Source: Ipomoea triloba (Eukaryota; Streptophyta; Magnoliopsida; Solanales; Convolvulaceae). From it: DNA of 64,000 bases. Shown piece by piece: positions 9,835 to 21,965 of this stretch. Both the position numbers and the translations under genes were made by a program. Numbering within the stretch: the first letter of the stretch is position 1; the number at the start of each line of letters is the position of its first letter. Location: the NCBI RefSeq assembly GCF_003576645.1, contig NC_044922.1:16849228-16913227 (forward strand), written 5' to 3'. A model generated the notes under the pieces. The model saw nothing but the letters and a program-made list of their open reading frames with translations, did not search any database and was not told where the DNA came from.

Positions 9835-12075
9835 TTGCCAACTCCATCCCCAAATAGCATTACCGGTGGGAATACTGTAGCAAGATTGGTTTCCTTCACC
9901 AGCGAAGAATCCAGCAAAAATTCAGTCAAGAATATGAGTCCCTTTGGGCGCGCCATCTATGCCGCCGCACACCTCCGTCACTGGATATTCCGACGGTGTG
10001 TCATATTGAGTGGCGACGGAGTACCTCAAATCCAAGTAACCCTTTAGATCCCTCGACGAGTTTAAGTCCCTAAGCACCATCCAATAAAAGTTGTGTAACT
10101 ATAATATTTACAATAGTGATAAACACTTAATTTGACAAATTATATTTATGTATATATTTGAGGATAAGTACTTACTGGCAAAGCTTGAATTTGCGACTGA
10201 GAATGTAGAGGTTGTTTGGCTTGGAAGCAATTTTGTCAATAATAGACCATGATTTTCTTATAGTTTGATAACAACTCTCACTAACTTCTGCAACCAACAA
10301 TCAAATTAAAAATTCAAGCTTGTAAAAATCATCATATGATACAAAAAAAAAAGTTTGATTGCTTACTGACATTGCGGTTTTGTGTAGGGTCAGTGCCTCC
10401 CTGAGTGTCGGTCTCGAAGGAGGGACGTGGAGGTGTGTCAAGTGTTCGGGAGTTTACTTGATTGAGTCTTGCATGTGATTTGAGTGTGGTGAATGGTGGA
10501 TTGTGAGTGAAAGGAGTTCATAAGGTTTGGTTTGAGTGCAAGGAAATAGTAAAGTAAAAGAGTTTGCAAATATGTAAAAGAGATAGGGATTGGATAGTGT
10601 TCATGTATGTTGCATTGTGGTGTGATTAAAGTAATGGATAGATGATGCAAAGATGCTGGCTATTCAAGAGTGTGTTGTCTTAGTCATTTTCCACCTTTGT
10701 GTACTAAGGCTTCTTTGACTTAGGAGTGCCTTCAAGCATCCAAAGCTCTAAGAGGAATTTTATCAAACACTTAAGCTACACACTATCCTACTATTCTTAA
10801 GAAGTCCATAGGAACTATGATTGTGTCAAGCTTCAAATCCTAACTCTAATCAAAGACATGAAAGAGTCAAGAGCTCAATCTCTCATCTAGATTGGCCAAA
10901 TCCAAACAAGATCTCATCAAAACAACAATCAATAGACAAGAATAGATAATCCAACAATCTAAGCATTTAGATCCAAAGTAGAGATAAGATCATCACACTA
11001 GCAACATTCAATCACACAATACAAATCCCTAGATTAAACTAGCCACTCATGTTATGAAATTCAAGACAAAAGCTAATTTAATCCAAGAACAAGATAACTA
11101 AATATTATAGAAATGAAATAGAGATCACCTAGAGTGAAGTAATCCTTCAATCCAAGCTTGTTGTCTTGCTAGAATGGAGATTTATCTAATCTAAGAAATG
11201 AAAATCTAAGAAAATGGAGAAAGTTCTCCAAAGGAAAAACTAAGGAAAGGGAAAACTAAATTTCTGGGAACCTCCTCTGAAAATCTATCAAAGGGGTTTA
11301 AATAGTCTCCGAAAAAGCAACCCTAGTCTAATTTCGCGTAATGCAGTCTCCACGCCTGCTCACACGCGTGTGAGTGTGCGTGGGAGGCTACTGGATTGTT
11401 TCCACGCATGCTCACACGCGTGTGGCCATCTACTTGGGTCCTCCGGGGCTCCGATCTTGCCTGGTTCGTTCTTTAAGCTCAACTTTTGCTACTATTTGCT
11501 CCCGGGACTCCTGTTTTACCTCCTTTAGGCTAAAAGTAGCTTTTGTGTGTTGGTTAGTGATTTTCAAGCATTTATGAGCATAATTCATCATGTAAGGATG
11601 CTATAAACGTGACAAAACACCCTAATATGTGCTTGATTTAAGGGTATCTCGGAGGCTTATCACTTACCCTAAAGTCTTTGGTCGGAATAATATCTATTTT
11701 GTGATGTGATATTGTCAAAGTAGAGAATGGGAGCTGATGAAGCTAAGGCACCCAGAACAACGTGTGGATACTTCAAACGAAACCACGAAGCAAGTACTTC
11801 GCAACATAATACAAATGTAATTTCAACCATTAATTCTTTTCAAAAATGTAACTCATCAAAATATTTGAAATTTAGAAAATAAAGATAGAAGTAATCTTGT
11901 ACTTCCTCCGTATGATCCTCTGACAACAATGATGGGATCGGAGAATCTTGAGCCGAGTATTTCTTCTTTATATACAATGGCACCTCTGCATAATCAGCTA
12001 AAGCTTGAGCCGAGTTAAAATACCCACGAAGGTTAAGAACTCCATGGCAAGGAATTGAAGACTGAAATGGCATTA
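9835..12075 (-). pseudogene. S28 Pro-X carboxypeptidase-like pseudogene A
   Basis: Minus-strand remnants of exons 2-5 of an S28 serine peptidase, in order. Exon 2 lies at about 11895-12040 ([12 protein letters not shown]), exon 3 at about 11668-11790 ([10 protein letters not shown]), exon 4 at about 10187-10290 ([10 protein letters not shown]) and exon 5 at 9835-10069 ([16 protein letters not shown]). Lesions: the residue before the serine motif is changed (RGSYGG for GGSYGG) and a 4-base insertion precedes it; exon 3 is frameshifted near its end; one base is missing at the exon 4 acceptor; and exon 5 has a TGA in place of Arg after THILD. Exons 1 and 6-9 are absent. A solo LTR interrupts the exon 3 donor. 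The intact relative is at 55639-58659. Confidence 0.85.
10367..11662 (-). mobile_element. Solo LTR of an Athila-type element (E2 family)
   Basis: A 1296-bp sequence starting TGACATTGC and ending GGCTTATCA, flanked by the 5-bp duplication CTTAC (10362-10366 and 11663-11667). It is closely similar to the LTRs at 25013-26350 and 33498-34617. No internal region is present, so it arose by LTR-LTR recombination. The target duplication covers the splice donor of S28 pseudogene A exon 3. Confidence 0.9.
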
Positions 12076-12935
12076 GGTTAGTTCAACCTAATGTTAGATA
12101 TTTGCATTCAAATATTTAATTTAATTTCTATAAAATCAAAGCCTTCAAAACAGATAAAACACTAGCGGCCAATCCTGCAATAGATGATCTATTTACGTAA
12201 ACATATTAGTTATTATTGTCTTTAACAAATGGTATTAAAATTTGATTAAACTATTAATCTATTTTAGTAAATAGTTATTAGTTTTGTTTTTTAAATTTTA
12301 GATTTAATTAAATTTAAAATTTTAAGATTTTGATGGACCCACCATAGCACACAGGCCTAGGTGGGGTTAGCTAGCTTTTTCTAAGCTCGCTAAATTAGTA
12401 GACTTTGGCTAGTTTCAATTGACTTTGTCTTGCCGGTTCACTTTGACAATACTATATAAAACATATGAATAATTCATACCTACTTCTCTCATTAGTCATT
12501 ACTATAAAAACATGTCTTTCTTTTTAAAATTCATATACCATAGTTGTCATTTGACCCATTTTGATTGATGTTTTAAATAACACAAATGCTATTTGCCAAA
12601 AAACATGCATAGAAATTTACATACGTTCGTTGCATTCATTGGTGTATAAGTTGCATCGACCATGACAATGCTAATGTTAATTAATTGCATTCTTTTTCAC
12701 AATGAAGCTTACCCTATAATGGTCTTCGGAATTTCTTGACAACATGGAGATGGGTGGTCTCGAGTTTACGTTTGCTTTCTTTTGTTATTTGTAGATTGTC
12801 ATATTTTATCATTTGGGAGTTATGGAAGCATACGAACGACTGCATGCGTGGTCGGGGGTCACCTAGCATCCCTAGGTGCGTAACCAGGGTGTGGCTTTTG
12901 TTATGGGGTTCCTTGCTCGGGGTCTGTGGTATAAT
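12076..12935. repeat. Upstream flank of S28 pseudogene A (paralogue 50690-52240)
   Basis: The sequence matches 50690-52240 except for a 654-bp element at 51206-51859 and about 60 bases near 51905, both absent here. The conserved stretch 12660-12930 is non-repetitive-looking, but I see no intact ORF or recognised domain. The block ends at the LTR insertion at 12936. Confidence 0.75.
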
Positions 12936-14221
12936 TGAAGGTTGTAGTTTATGGTCAGGTGGATAAGTGGTAAAACGAGGAAAAGTTCCCGAGTGTCGTG
13001 TCTCTCAAGGATGACATATTGGAGCGAATTAGTGTTGGCATTTAGGATGTTAAGAGGTAACAGTTGCAAGAACTAACTAGGAACAAGAGGATGATAAGGC
13101 ATAGGTTTGTACAAGGGTTTTGAGGTTTTAAAAGGTGGGTTTGGAAAAAGGTAAAGTGGAGATTGGGGTTCGTGGCTAGCCTATGTGGTCTATTATCTAA
13201 TGGTGTTGCAAGTAAATGATTTGGATTCAACTAGGGAGTTCATGGCACTTCACCAAGTGGCGTCACACTTGGACTCCCACATCCTCATTCGGTTGGGGCA
13301 TTTTATCAAACACCTTGTCTACCACTCCTCCCGGACCTCTTCCTTTCGGACTAAGGGCGGGGATGTGGATGAGTTGGACTCGTGAGTGGCCGCTATCGCG
13401 CACACACTCACTTTCACGGAGTTTGCTACCTTATGTGGCCACACTCAGGCACAAAACATATCAAACATCAACCACACAAGTAAAGCAATATCTTCAACAA
13501 TTCAACCACATAGCTAGTTTCGGGGCCACCAATCCCCTATCTAATCTAAGCAAACATTAAAATAAGTAAACAAGAAAAAGCAATAGAAGATTCAAAGAAA
13601 GCAAAAAAGAAATCAAAATAGATAATGAAAAGAAGAGTTACCATCCATGGAGAATGGGTTCCATTACATTTTTGCCTTCAATCTTCTACCCTCTCTCTAA
13701 AATTCCTACTCTAAACCTAATCTAAGAATGGAAAATGATTTCTAAATGTTCCCCTGAAAAATCCTATCAAGCCTCCTTAAATAGCCTTCGAATTTTTGCC
13801 CTAAACACATTTCCGCGCTGTGTTCCGTCCACGCGGCGTGGAGGCCGTGTGGAGGCTGCGTGGACACTTTCCAGTAGTTGTCCACACGTGCGACCACGCG
13901 CGTGGGCTGCGTGGACCCAAAATTTGCTTCTATTCTCTTCTTCCAAGTTGTAGCCCTCGACGATGCGGTTCCATATCAACTTGCTTCGCCTCATTCGGAC
14001 ATTCCTAGCTCCGGTTACGCCTGTTTTACTAAGATGTCACCGGAATGCCTTGCGAAAGTTTAGCTTCGCGCAAATTATATAAAAACACATATGATTAGTC
14101 CCTAGACCTATATGCGATGAAATTGTCCTATTATGACAAGTTTTAGGCCTAACAGGCATCTAATATACCATATTTCACACCTAAATTACCCCTCAAACAC
14201 GACTACTTTTTGCACTTATCA
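12936..14221 (-). mobile_element. Athila-type LTR (3' LTR of minus-strand element E3)
   Basis: A 1286-bp LTR from TGAAGGTTGTAG to GCACTTATCA. The uninterrupted sequence of its insertion site is seen at about 52233 ('tgtggtataacccatggcc'). The adjacent internal sequence, read on the minus strand, is a purine-rich tract ending AGTGTGGAAACTT, as expected upstream of a 3' LTR. The matching, truncated 5' LTR is at 21432-21965. It contains a GC-rich segment with repeated 'cacgcg' motifs at about 13815-13910. Confidence 0.8.
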
Positions 14222-15900
14222 AAGTTTCCACACTTTAATCTTGCTTGTCCTCAAGCAACTCACAATCAAACGCTAATCATTTAAGTGCCAAAAATGGCTG
14301 TGTTACTCAATCAATTAACCGGTTTATCAACTCTAGTGTGTAGCCAACCGGAATGGGTGAAATCTCCCACATTATCTATAAAGAATGGTAACCACATGAC
14401 ATACACTCTAAGAATATACAAACGAAGCGAAACCCCTACGGTCTCGTTTGGACAATGCAACACACACACCCTTCATACAACCAAGCATGCAATCCAAGTT
14501 AGATTCACCTTAGATTTTACAAAGGCCTTTAAGCCGAGCCGCCTAGTGGGAACGATGTGCACACCTCAACCAATACTTTTCAACCAAACGCCAAAGCCCA
14601 ACGAGTAAAATAAGTGAGGGTAGGGACATGGACCACTCACCGCCAATGGCTTGGGCGGTCTCTCTTTCTTCTCAACCCCTTCGGATAACACCATCGGGCG
14701 ACCTGACTTCACATAGATCTCCATGCTTTTTCGAAGGTCAGTGCAATGGGTGCCCGAATCCAAGCAAGGCGGCTCACCTCCTCTCAATTTTCTCATCTCC
14801 TAGGATCTCTTTGGGACAACCGACTTCAAGTGGATCTCCACACTTGTTTGAAGACGGTGCTATGGTTGCCCCATATCTAGCAAGATGGCTATCCTCGAAT
14901 CTTATCTCTAGGAGTGACCAAACATTTTTCTTAAGCCTCTTTTATTTTTCAAACTTCATTTCAACCCCTCATGCCTTTTACTTGGGAATCGGGATTTACT
15001 CACATTTCTCACCATAGGCTCACCTTTTGCCCCATGCCCTACTAAGATTAGTTTAATTTTGGGCTTTGCTTTCACTTATCTTTCTAAAATTAAGGGGTGC
15101 ACACTCCCAATTCGAGAGATCATTGACTAAGGTCTAAGCAAAATAAGAGATAAATATCATGCAAGCATACAAGAATATAAAGCTTATTTGGTCTAAGCAA
15201 TTGCTTGGTAAAGAAGGGGTGCTTCCCATGGATATTCAAAGAGAAAAATTTTTTATTTTTGGCATATGATTAACATTCTCCCTAGATAATGTGAACAATG
15301 ACACACTCTCCAAAGATCAAACACACCCATAAGACAAGACCAATAAATCAATCAAGCAAACAAGACAATTTAAGAACAACGTGCGCCCTTTCCACACTTT
15401 AAAACAAACATCGTCCTCAATGTTGCCTTGAGGATCAAGTGGAACAAAGGAGCATGGTCATTCAAAATCAATCAAACCCTTTCCACACTTTAGAAGTGTT
15501 TCCGGCGGTGTGGGGTATCAACAATATAACATTTTGTGGGTGCAACATAGTATGTGCTTGTCAAGTATGCAAGGAACATGTACAACAACTCAATTTCTAC
15601 ACTTTAGAATTGAAAAATGAGGCATGAAAAGGTAAAAGGGATAAGAGTTTTACAACTAAGTAAGCATGCCTTCATTTCCAGACCTTAAGCTACCAACATC
15701 TCTTTTGCCTCCGTTCTCCAAGCTACATGAAACAATGTTAGTACAAGAAGACAACCAATTGACGTGCAATGGCCTGACGGAACTCCTCTTTTATTCTTAA
15801 TGAAAGAATTAAAGCATAAATCATAAAACAAGGTAAGTAACTAAAACAAAAGCAACAAGAAAGATATGTAAATCAAGATAGGAGAAGATTCTTGGCATGG
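14222..15900 (-). mobile_element. 3' non-coding internal region of element E3
   Basis: This long non-coding stretch corresponds to 26351-27850 of element E2. Both share 'gcctagtgggaacgatgtgc'-like blocks, alternating 'ctccatgctttttcgaag' blocks and the motif 'tttccacactttaaaacaaa'. No pol domains are present. Such long 3' regions are usual in Athila-lineage elements. Confidence 0.7.
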
Positions 15901-16199
15901 TCAAACCTTGGAGACTCATAAAAATTGGATGAAAAAGAGAACAATGCACAAAAATTTGTCAGGACCTGTCCACGTGGACTTCATGCGTGGATGCCCGCAT
16001 GGATCAGCATTAGAAAGGTTCCACGTTGACTCCACGCATGTGGGTAACGTGGACAGCAGTGCTGAACACTTTCTTCGTCTCCCGGCTTTTGCCTTCCACT
16101 TTTGATCCGGTTTAGCTCAATTCGTCATGGCTTAGCACCAAAATCACCTGCAATGTTAGCTCAAACAGGGCTATGTATAGAACCCTTTGAACATATATC
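15901..16199. repeat. Junction between oppositely oriented Athila fragments
   Basis: This short stretch contains 'gtccacgtggacttcatg' and similar LTR-like GC-rich motifs. It lies between the minus-oriented sequence on its left and the plus-oriented sequence on its right. The exact breakpoint is not resolved. Confidence 0.4.
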
Positions 16200-18299
16200 C
16201 TAATTCCTCCGTTCCTTATGGAAACATCGAGGACGATGTTTACTTTTAAGTGTGGAAAGGGTGTATGCTTCTCAAAATAGTTGATTGACCGAGTGATAGG
16301 GCATAGGAACTAGAGGGCGTGTCATTGCCAATACTATCTAGGAGGGCTTCTAACCTTGTGCCAAATCTGAATGTTCTAAATATGCTTTGGAAGTTACATT
16401 TTGCACCAATTTGCACAATTTGACCCAAATTGAAAATTTTTATGTGTGCTTGCATGTTCTTCACCTTGTATTTTGTTTGAACCTTAGTCAATGATCTCTC
16501 GAAGTGGGAGTATGAATCCTTTAAGTTTTAGAAAGATAAAAACTGCGAAGACCGGAAATTGAATTAATCTTAGCAGGACATGGGGTAAAAGGAGAGCCTT
16601 AAAGTGAGCGTTGAGTGAAGAATCCCTATTCCCTAGAAAAAGGCATGAGGGGTTGATTTGGAGAAAAGTAAAAAGGCCTCAATATGGCCACTCCTTGAGA
16701 TAAAATAAGAGGTAAGCCATCTTGCCAGGATACGGGGTAACCACTGCACCGATCTTCGAAAAAACATGGGGCTACATGTGAAGTCGGTTACCCCGAAAAG
16801 ATCCTGGAAGATGAGAAAATTGAGAGGAGGTGAGCCACCCCGCTTGGATTCGGGCACCCATTGCACTGACCTTCGAAAAAGCATAGAGATCCATGTGAAG
16901 TCGAGTCGCCCGAAAATGAGATCCAAGGGGTTGAGAAAATTGAGTGATCTCCCAAGCCATGGCGACGAGCGGTCCATGTCCCTGCCCTCACTTATATAAC
17001 GCAAAGGGGCTTTGGCGTTGTGGTTGGCAATTGGCCGAGGGATGCACATTGTTCCCACTAGTCGGATAGGCTGGAGGCCCCTAGAAAATACAAGGTGAAA
17101 CTCTTTTGTCATTTGCATGCTTGAAAGGTGTGAACAAATTTTTCATGTTATATCCATCTCTTGAGACCTCACTTCTTTAGCATATTTCTTACATTTGGTT
17201 GGCATGAGCTTAGCGGTCTTGGTAGTAGTGTAGGGGATTTCACCCGCTCAACGCCGAACACCCACACATCACTTGAGCTTAGCGTGGAATCTTTCCAGTA
17301 ACCATCCACGCCCACCACCACGCGTGGTGGCATGCGTGGTCGGGCCAAGGGCCATTTTGGGAAATTTGTTCCCTTTTGTCACCTATATAAATCCCTTTTG
17401 CCCTAAACCAAAAGGAGGAGAAAAAATTTTAGAGTAGGATAGATCTGAAAATTGTAGAGGGTTTTCTCCCCTCTTGGGTGAAAATTCCTTTTCTTCTAGG
17501 TTAGATTAGATCCAAGGGCAAGGAGGAAGATTGGAATTTCAAGAACAAAAGTGTAAAGATCCCCTTCTTGAGGGTGGTAACTATTCTCTCCAATTCTTAA
17601 TCTAATATTTGTTTCTTTGAGATTTCCTTTCTCTTTCTTGTTTCTTTAGCATGTTAGAGTAGATTAGATAGGGGATTGGTGGCCCCAAAGTTAATCTATG
17701 TGGATGCTTAATATTATTGCTAGTAGAATTGTGAGTTCCTTGATTGTTAGATGATGAACTTGTGTGGATGATGTTCTTAAAGTTTTGTGCCTATTGTGGC
17801 CACATTAGGTAGCAAACTCAAAGGAAGTGAGTGTGTGCACGATAGCGGCCACTCACGAGTCTAACTCACCCACATCTCCGCTCTTAGTCCGAAAGGACGA
17901 GATCCGAGAGGAGTGGTAGACAAAGTGTTCGATGAAATGCCCAACCGAATGAGGATGTGGGAGTCCAAAGTGTGACGCCACTTGGTGAAGTGCCACGAAC
18001 TCCCTAGTCTATTCCACATCTTTTACTCGCAAACCTATCTATAGATAGATCACATAGAGAAACCTAAAGCCCCAATCTCCGCCTTTTCATTTATTTTACA
18101 CAACCCTTTTACCCCCTTCAAACCTTCCTACAAATGATATCCAATCCTAGCAAGTCCCGTAACTCTTTCTTTTCAACCTCTCAAATGCCAACACACTAAT
18201 TCGGTTCCCATTCGCCATCCTTGAGACACACGACACTCGGGGAGTCTTGACTCTTCATTTTAACATCCTCCATACCACTTATCCACCTCACCGCAAAAT
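16200..18299 (+). mobile_element. Inverted Athila-type fragment: 3' internal region and LTR
   Basis: Reverse complement of the neighbouring element. The plus-strand stretch 'gaggacgatgttta' followed by 'agtgtggaaaggg' mirrors about 15390-15425, and 17246-18299 mirrors the LTR, ending 'ccacttatccacctcaccg'. The LTR start and adjacent internal sequence are deleted near 17245. The result is a large imperfect inverted repeat with 12936-15430. Confidence 0.75.
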
Positions 18300-19611
18300 A
18301 AGTCACATCACATCTCATACGGCCATATGCATGGCCGTATGCTTTTGTGCAATTTACAGTGCGTTCCTCAAAATTCTGTGCAACTACTTTGGCTTAAATC
18401 TTCCATCCAACTTCCATTGAAATGAAAGACTTTCCAAAGACAAGCAATAATTATTGATCACTAAACATTGAAAGATAGAAATAAATCCAATTCAAACTCA
18501 AGAACCCTAGGTGGGTTTCTTTCCCTTTTTCACAAAAATCACAAGCTAAGCATCAAAATAGATAATACAACCCTAACTCAAGCCCATAAACTAACTACTC
18601 ATGATTAAATAGCATAAAGAACACAAAAGCACAAGTAATAAACATAAATCTTGATAAAGAAAAGAGATAAGGGAAAGAAAGCTTCTCTATTAAAATGGGT
18701 GGTGGAATCTTGAAATCCAAGATTACAAGCTCCAAAAGTGTTAAAATACATATATCTAAGCCTAATCTAACCTAAAAATATGAAATGGAGTGAATGGGAG
18801 TGTTTAGGGTTCAACCATAGGTCAAAACTGTGTTCAAAATGCTCAAAAAGAGCTTAAATACTAAACAGCGCAGGTGCCATACGGCCTCTCATACGGCCAT
18901 ATGCATGGCCGTATGCTTTTGTGCAATTTACAGTGCATTCCTCAAAATTTTGTGCAACTACTTTGCCGTCTAGGCTATTTTTCACCCTCAAAAACACTTC
19001 ACTAGCCTTTCTGGTCTTCATCAAAGTTGTATCCTTTCAAGTTTTCTTTCCAATGGATTAAGAATTACCTCATTTGGAAATTCATAGGCTGAAATATGGT
19101 CAAAAAACCGAACAGTGGCAGATTTGGACGAAATCTGTAAGTTTTGACGATTTTGACCCCTTTATATTCCTTTTAAAGCTTTAATGTCTTCACGAGAGTT
19201 ATAGCCCTTTGAGTCTACGTTCTAATGGAACAAGAATCACTCAATATGAATATTTATAGGCCGAGATATCGTCCAAACACTAAGATGTCGACGTGCAGAA
19301 ATTTCAACACCTTGACCTTTTGCTTCTCTTTTGTTTTAGTTTGCCCAAATGATCAAATACCATTGCAAATACAACTCTTAGTCTCCCTTGGAAGTGTTGC
19401 ACCCATCTTTATAGCTTCTCTTTGACTCCCATTGACTCCAAATTCATCCAAAATGCTTGAAAATCACCGCCTTTGCTTCCAATGCTTTCCAACTCATACT
19501 CCTTGCAAAATAACACAAATAAGCACTAATTCTCATGAAATTTGGAATGATCTGAAAGCAAAGTGACTTAGTGAAAGGGAGAAAAATATAGACAAATGAG
19601 CACTTATCAAT
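18300..19611 (-). mobile_element. Different gypsy-type LTR (probable), with an internal duplication
   Basis: Read on the minus strand it starts TGATAAGTGCTCATTTGTC, a typical gypsy LTR start, at 19611. The left border is unclear. A stretch of about 80 bases containing 'cggccatatgcatggccgta' occurs at about 18313-18395 and again at about 18888-18970. No ORF was found. Confidence 0.55.
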
Positions 19612-20607
19612 TAGCACAAGAAAGATTAAGAATGTTACCACATGTTGGTTCTTCATCTTCCCACACTATCTCAATGTCTTCATCTTCACTCTCCATCTCT
19701 ACCTCCGTTTGATTTTCCAATTCGAAAATTGGGACTTCTTCAAGAACCGGGGCATAACAATCTACTTTCTCTTCAACACTCACCTCTTTACTAGCATTTT
19801 CTTCTTTTTCAACCTCTTGTACAATCCTTTGATTGGCTTCCAAAATTAGGAGATCATCTACAATGAGGTAGTTAACCCGTAGTGAGCTTGTCTTCACGAG
19901 CTCCTCCATCATGGATAGCATTTTTTTTCAACCTCTTCTAATGGAAGCACTTCCTCCCAGAGGGTGGCAAGATAGTCTTTCAATTCGCTCTTGATTTCGG
20001 CTTTTAAATTACCTGTGTCCTCCTTAGCCATCCTTGTGAATGCTTCTATCTTGTCTTTTAAAATCTCAATCTCGTCCTTGGCCGGTGGGATATAATCACA
20101 AAGATTGGGTCGGGTAAAATATGGATTTGAAGGTGGTGTTTCAAAGAAATGTGAAGCATTGTTTTTTTCGTGAATTTGTGATAGAGGTGGGTAGTAGGTG
20201 TTTGGGTGGGAATTGGGGAATGAATATGGCTCGTGAGTATAGCTTGGGTCAATCTTTTTCATCATTTGTACAAGCTTACTCTCAATATTTTGGAATAAAG
20301 CTTTAGAGCTCAACGAGTCATCTTCATGAAAAATGGGGTATTGTGGAGGGAGTTCTTTTTTATAAGGTGGGGGTGGGCGTACGTATGGTGGTGGTGGATG
20401 ATGGTTATGTGTATAAGATGGATAAGGATATGGAGGTGGTAAGTAGTGGTGTGGAAATGGGTAAAAATTTGGAGGTGGGTAGTGATAGGTTGGTGGAGGG
20501 TAAACATAGGTAGAATGGGGGTAATAGGGATATGGTTGGGGTGGAAAACCTCTCCAAGATTGTCCTCCATGGTGTGGATAACCATGGGGATTCATATGAG
20601 CACACAT
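19612..20607 (-). pseudogene. Degenerate gag-like ORF region of element E3, Pro/His/Tyr-rich
   Basis: Minus-strand open frames at 19909-20619 and 19607-19921 overlap in different frames. The first has many PPPYP, HHPPPPY and YPPP motifs and then an acidic, coiled-coil-like stretch (KDEIEILKDKIEAF). The second is acidic (ESEDEDIEIVWEDEE). Position just downstream of the primer-binding site at 21412 fits the gag slot of a non-autonomous gypsy element. I see no capsid or zinc-knuckle motif. The first frame's apparent start lies in a hAT-like insertion, so the true N-terminus is interrupted. A host extensin-like gene is less likely because of this context. Confidence 0.5.
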
Positions 20608-21168
20608 TAGGGCTGTCAAAGTGGGTCGAAGCCCGCAAGCCGGCCCGCACCCGCCCCGCGATGGGGCGGGATAGGGCTAAGAAAAAAGTGGCCCGCGTTA
20701 GGCTTGACCCGCTAAGGCCCGCGGCCCGCATGGATTGGCCCGCGCGGGCTGCAGGCTAGCCCGCGGGCCAATCCCTTTTTATAAAAAATAAAATTTTATA
20801 TATATAAATAAACTTGTGTACTGTGTTCGCATGTGAACACAGTACACTAAGATTATATATATTATATAAGATTATATATATAATCTTAGTGTACTGTGTT
20901 CGCATGCGAACACAGTACACTAATTTTTTACATATATAATTATATATTAATTTATTTATTTATTTATTTTTATTAATTTATATATTTAAAAGTATTTAAA
21001 ATAATTTTTTTAAAAGCCCGCGGGGCTCGCCAACCCGCGTAGGGCGGGTTAGGGTTGCCTGAACCCTAGCCCGCGGGCCTAGCGGGCCGGCCCGCAATAG
21101 CCCGTTAAAAATTAGGCCCGCGGTGGGGCGGGCCTAATGGGGCGGGCTGGCCCGCTTTGACAGTACTA
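20608..21168. mobile_element. Non-autonomous hAT-like element with 8-bp TSD
   Basis: A 561-bp insert beginning TAGGGCTGTCAAAGTGGG, with a right end that is the inverted counterpart (CCCGCTTTGACAGTACTA). Flanks are GCACACAT (20600-20607) and GCGCACAT (21169-21176), an 8-bp duplication with one mismatch. Subterminal parts are very GC-rich and the centre is AT-rich with a large palindrome. There is no transposase. It interrupts the gag-like region of element E3. Confidence 0.85.
20816..20930. repeat. Nested palindromes inside the hAT-like element
   Basis: A perfect 38-bp palindrome occupies 20886-20923, centred on GCATGC with arms containing GTACTGTGTTCGCA. A near-perfect copy of the same motif lies at about 20816-20852, and an AT-rich inverted repeat joins the two. 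The whole stretch could fold into stacked stems. Confidence 0.85.
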
Positions 21169-21411
21169 GCGCACATTGGCAAGCTTTCAATTGATTTTCA
21201 ACAAAAATTTCATGCACAAAGCTCAGCCAACAATAAATTTTTGCAACTAAAAGTAGTTGCAAGTGAGCAACGAAATATGCAAGACAAATTAAGCTCACTT
21301 CTCCAATCAAGTAATCAAAAATAAGAAAACGAAATAAGAAAAAAGAAGCAATTCAAAAACTCTTAAAAATTAACTTCAAAAATGTCAACACAATTCAAAA
21401 CCGTTTGCCAT

Positions 21412-21428
21412 CCCCGGCAACGGCGCCA
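21412..21428 (-). other. Primer-binding site of element E3
   Basis: Minus strand TGGCGCCGTTGCCGGGG, three bases from the LTR end at 21432. The same site is present in E2 (33478-33494) and, with one change, in E1 (35501-35517). It is the usual PBS of Athila-lineage elements. Confidence 0.85.
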
Positions 21429-21431
21429 TTT

Positions 21432-21965
21432 TGAAGGTTGTAGTTTATGGTGAGGTGGATAAGTGGTAAAATGAGGAAAAGTCCCCGAGTGTCGTGTCTC
21501 TCAAGGATGACAAATTGGAGCAAATTAGTGTTGGCATTTAGGATGTTAAGAGGTAAGAGTTGCAAGAACTAACTAGGAACAAGAGGATGATAAGGCATAG
21601 GTTTGTACAAGGGTTTTGAGGTTTTAAAAGGTGGGTTTGGAAAAAGGTAAAGTGGAGATTGGGGCTCGTGGCTAGCCTATGTGGTCTACTATCTAATGGT
21701 TTTGCAAGCAAATAATTTGGATTCAACTAGGGAGTTCATGGCACTTCACCAAGTGGCGTCACACTTGGACTCCCACATCCTCATTCGGTTGGGGCATTTT
21801 ATCAAACACCTTGTCTACCACTCCTCCTGGACCTCTTTCTTTCGGACTAAGGGCGGGGATGTGGATGAGTTGGACTCGTGAGTGGCCGCTATCGCGCACA
21901 CACTCACTTTCACGGGGTTTGCTACCTTATGTGGCCACACTTAGGCACAAAATATATCAAACATC
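21432..21965 (-). mobile_element. Truncated 5' LTR of element E3
   Basis: Near-identical to the first ~520 bases of the LTR at 12936-14221, then stops at 'tatcaaacatcaa', where E1 reverse transcriptase sequence begins. The missing half and the absent E1 3' end imply a deletion joining the two elements. Confidence 0.8.

Noticed and set aside
14285..17118. Medium-length ORFs with repeated 'RSPCFFEGQCNGCP' type segments
   Set aside because: They derive from internally repeated 3' non-coding DNA of Athila-type elements, appear on both strands and are frame-shifted between related copies.
19909..20619. Proline/tyrosine-rich protein resembling a cell-wall extensin
   Set aside because: No signal peptide is present, the apparent start comes from a hAT-like insertion, and it lies between a gypsy PBS and LTR. 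It is better explained as the gag-like region of a non-autonomous element.
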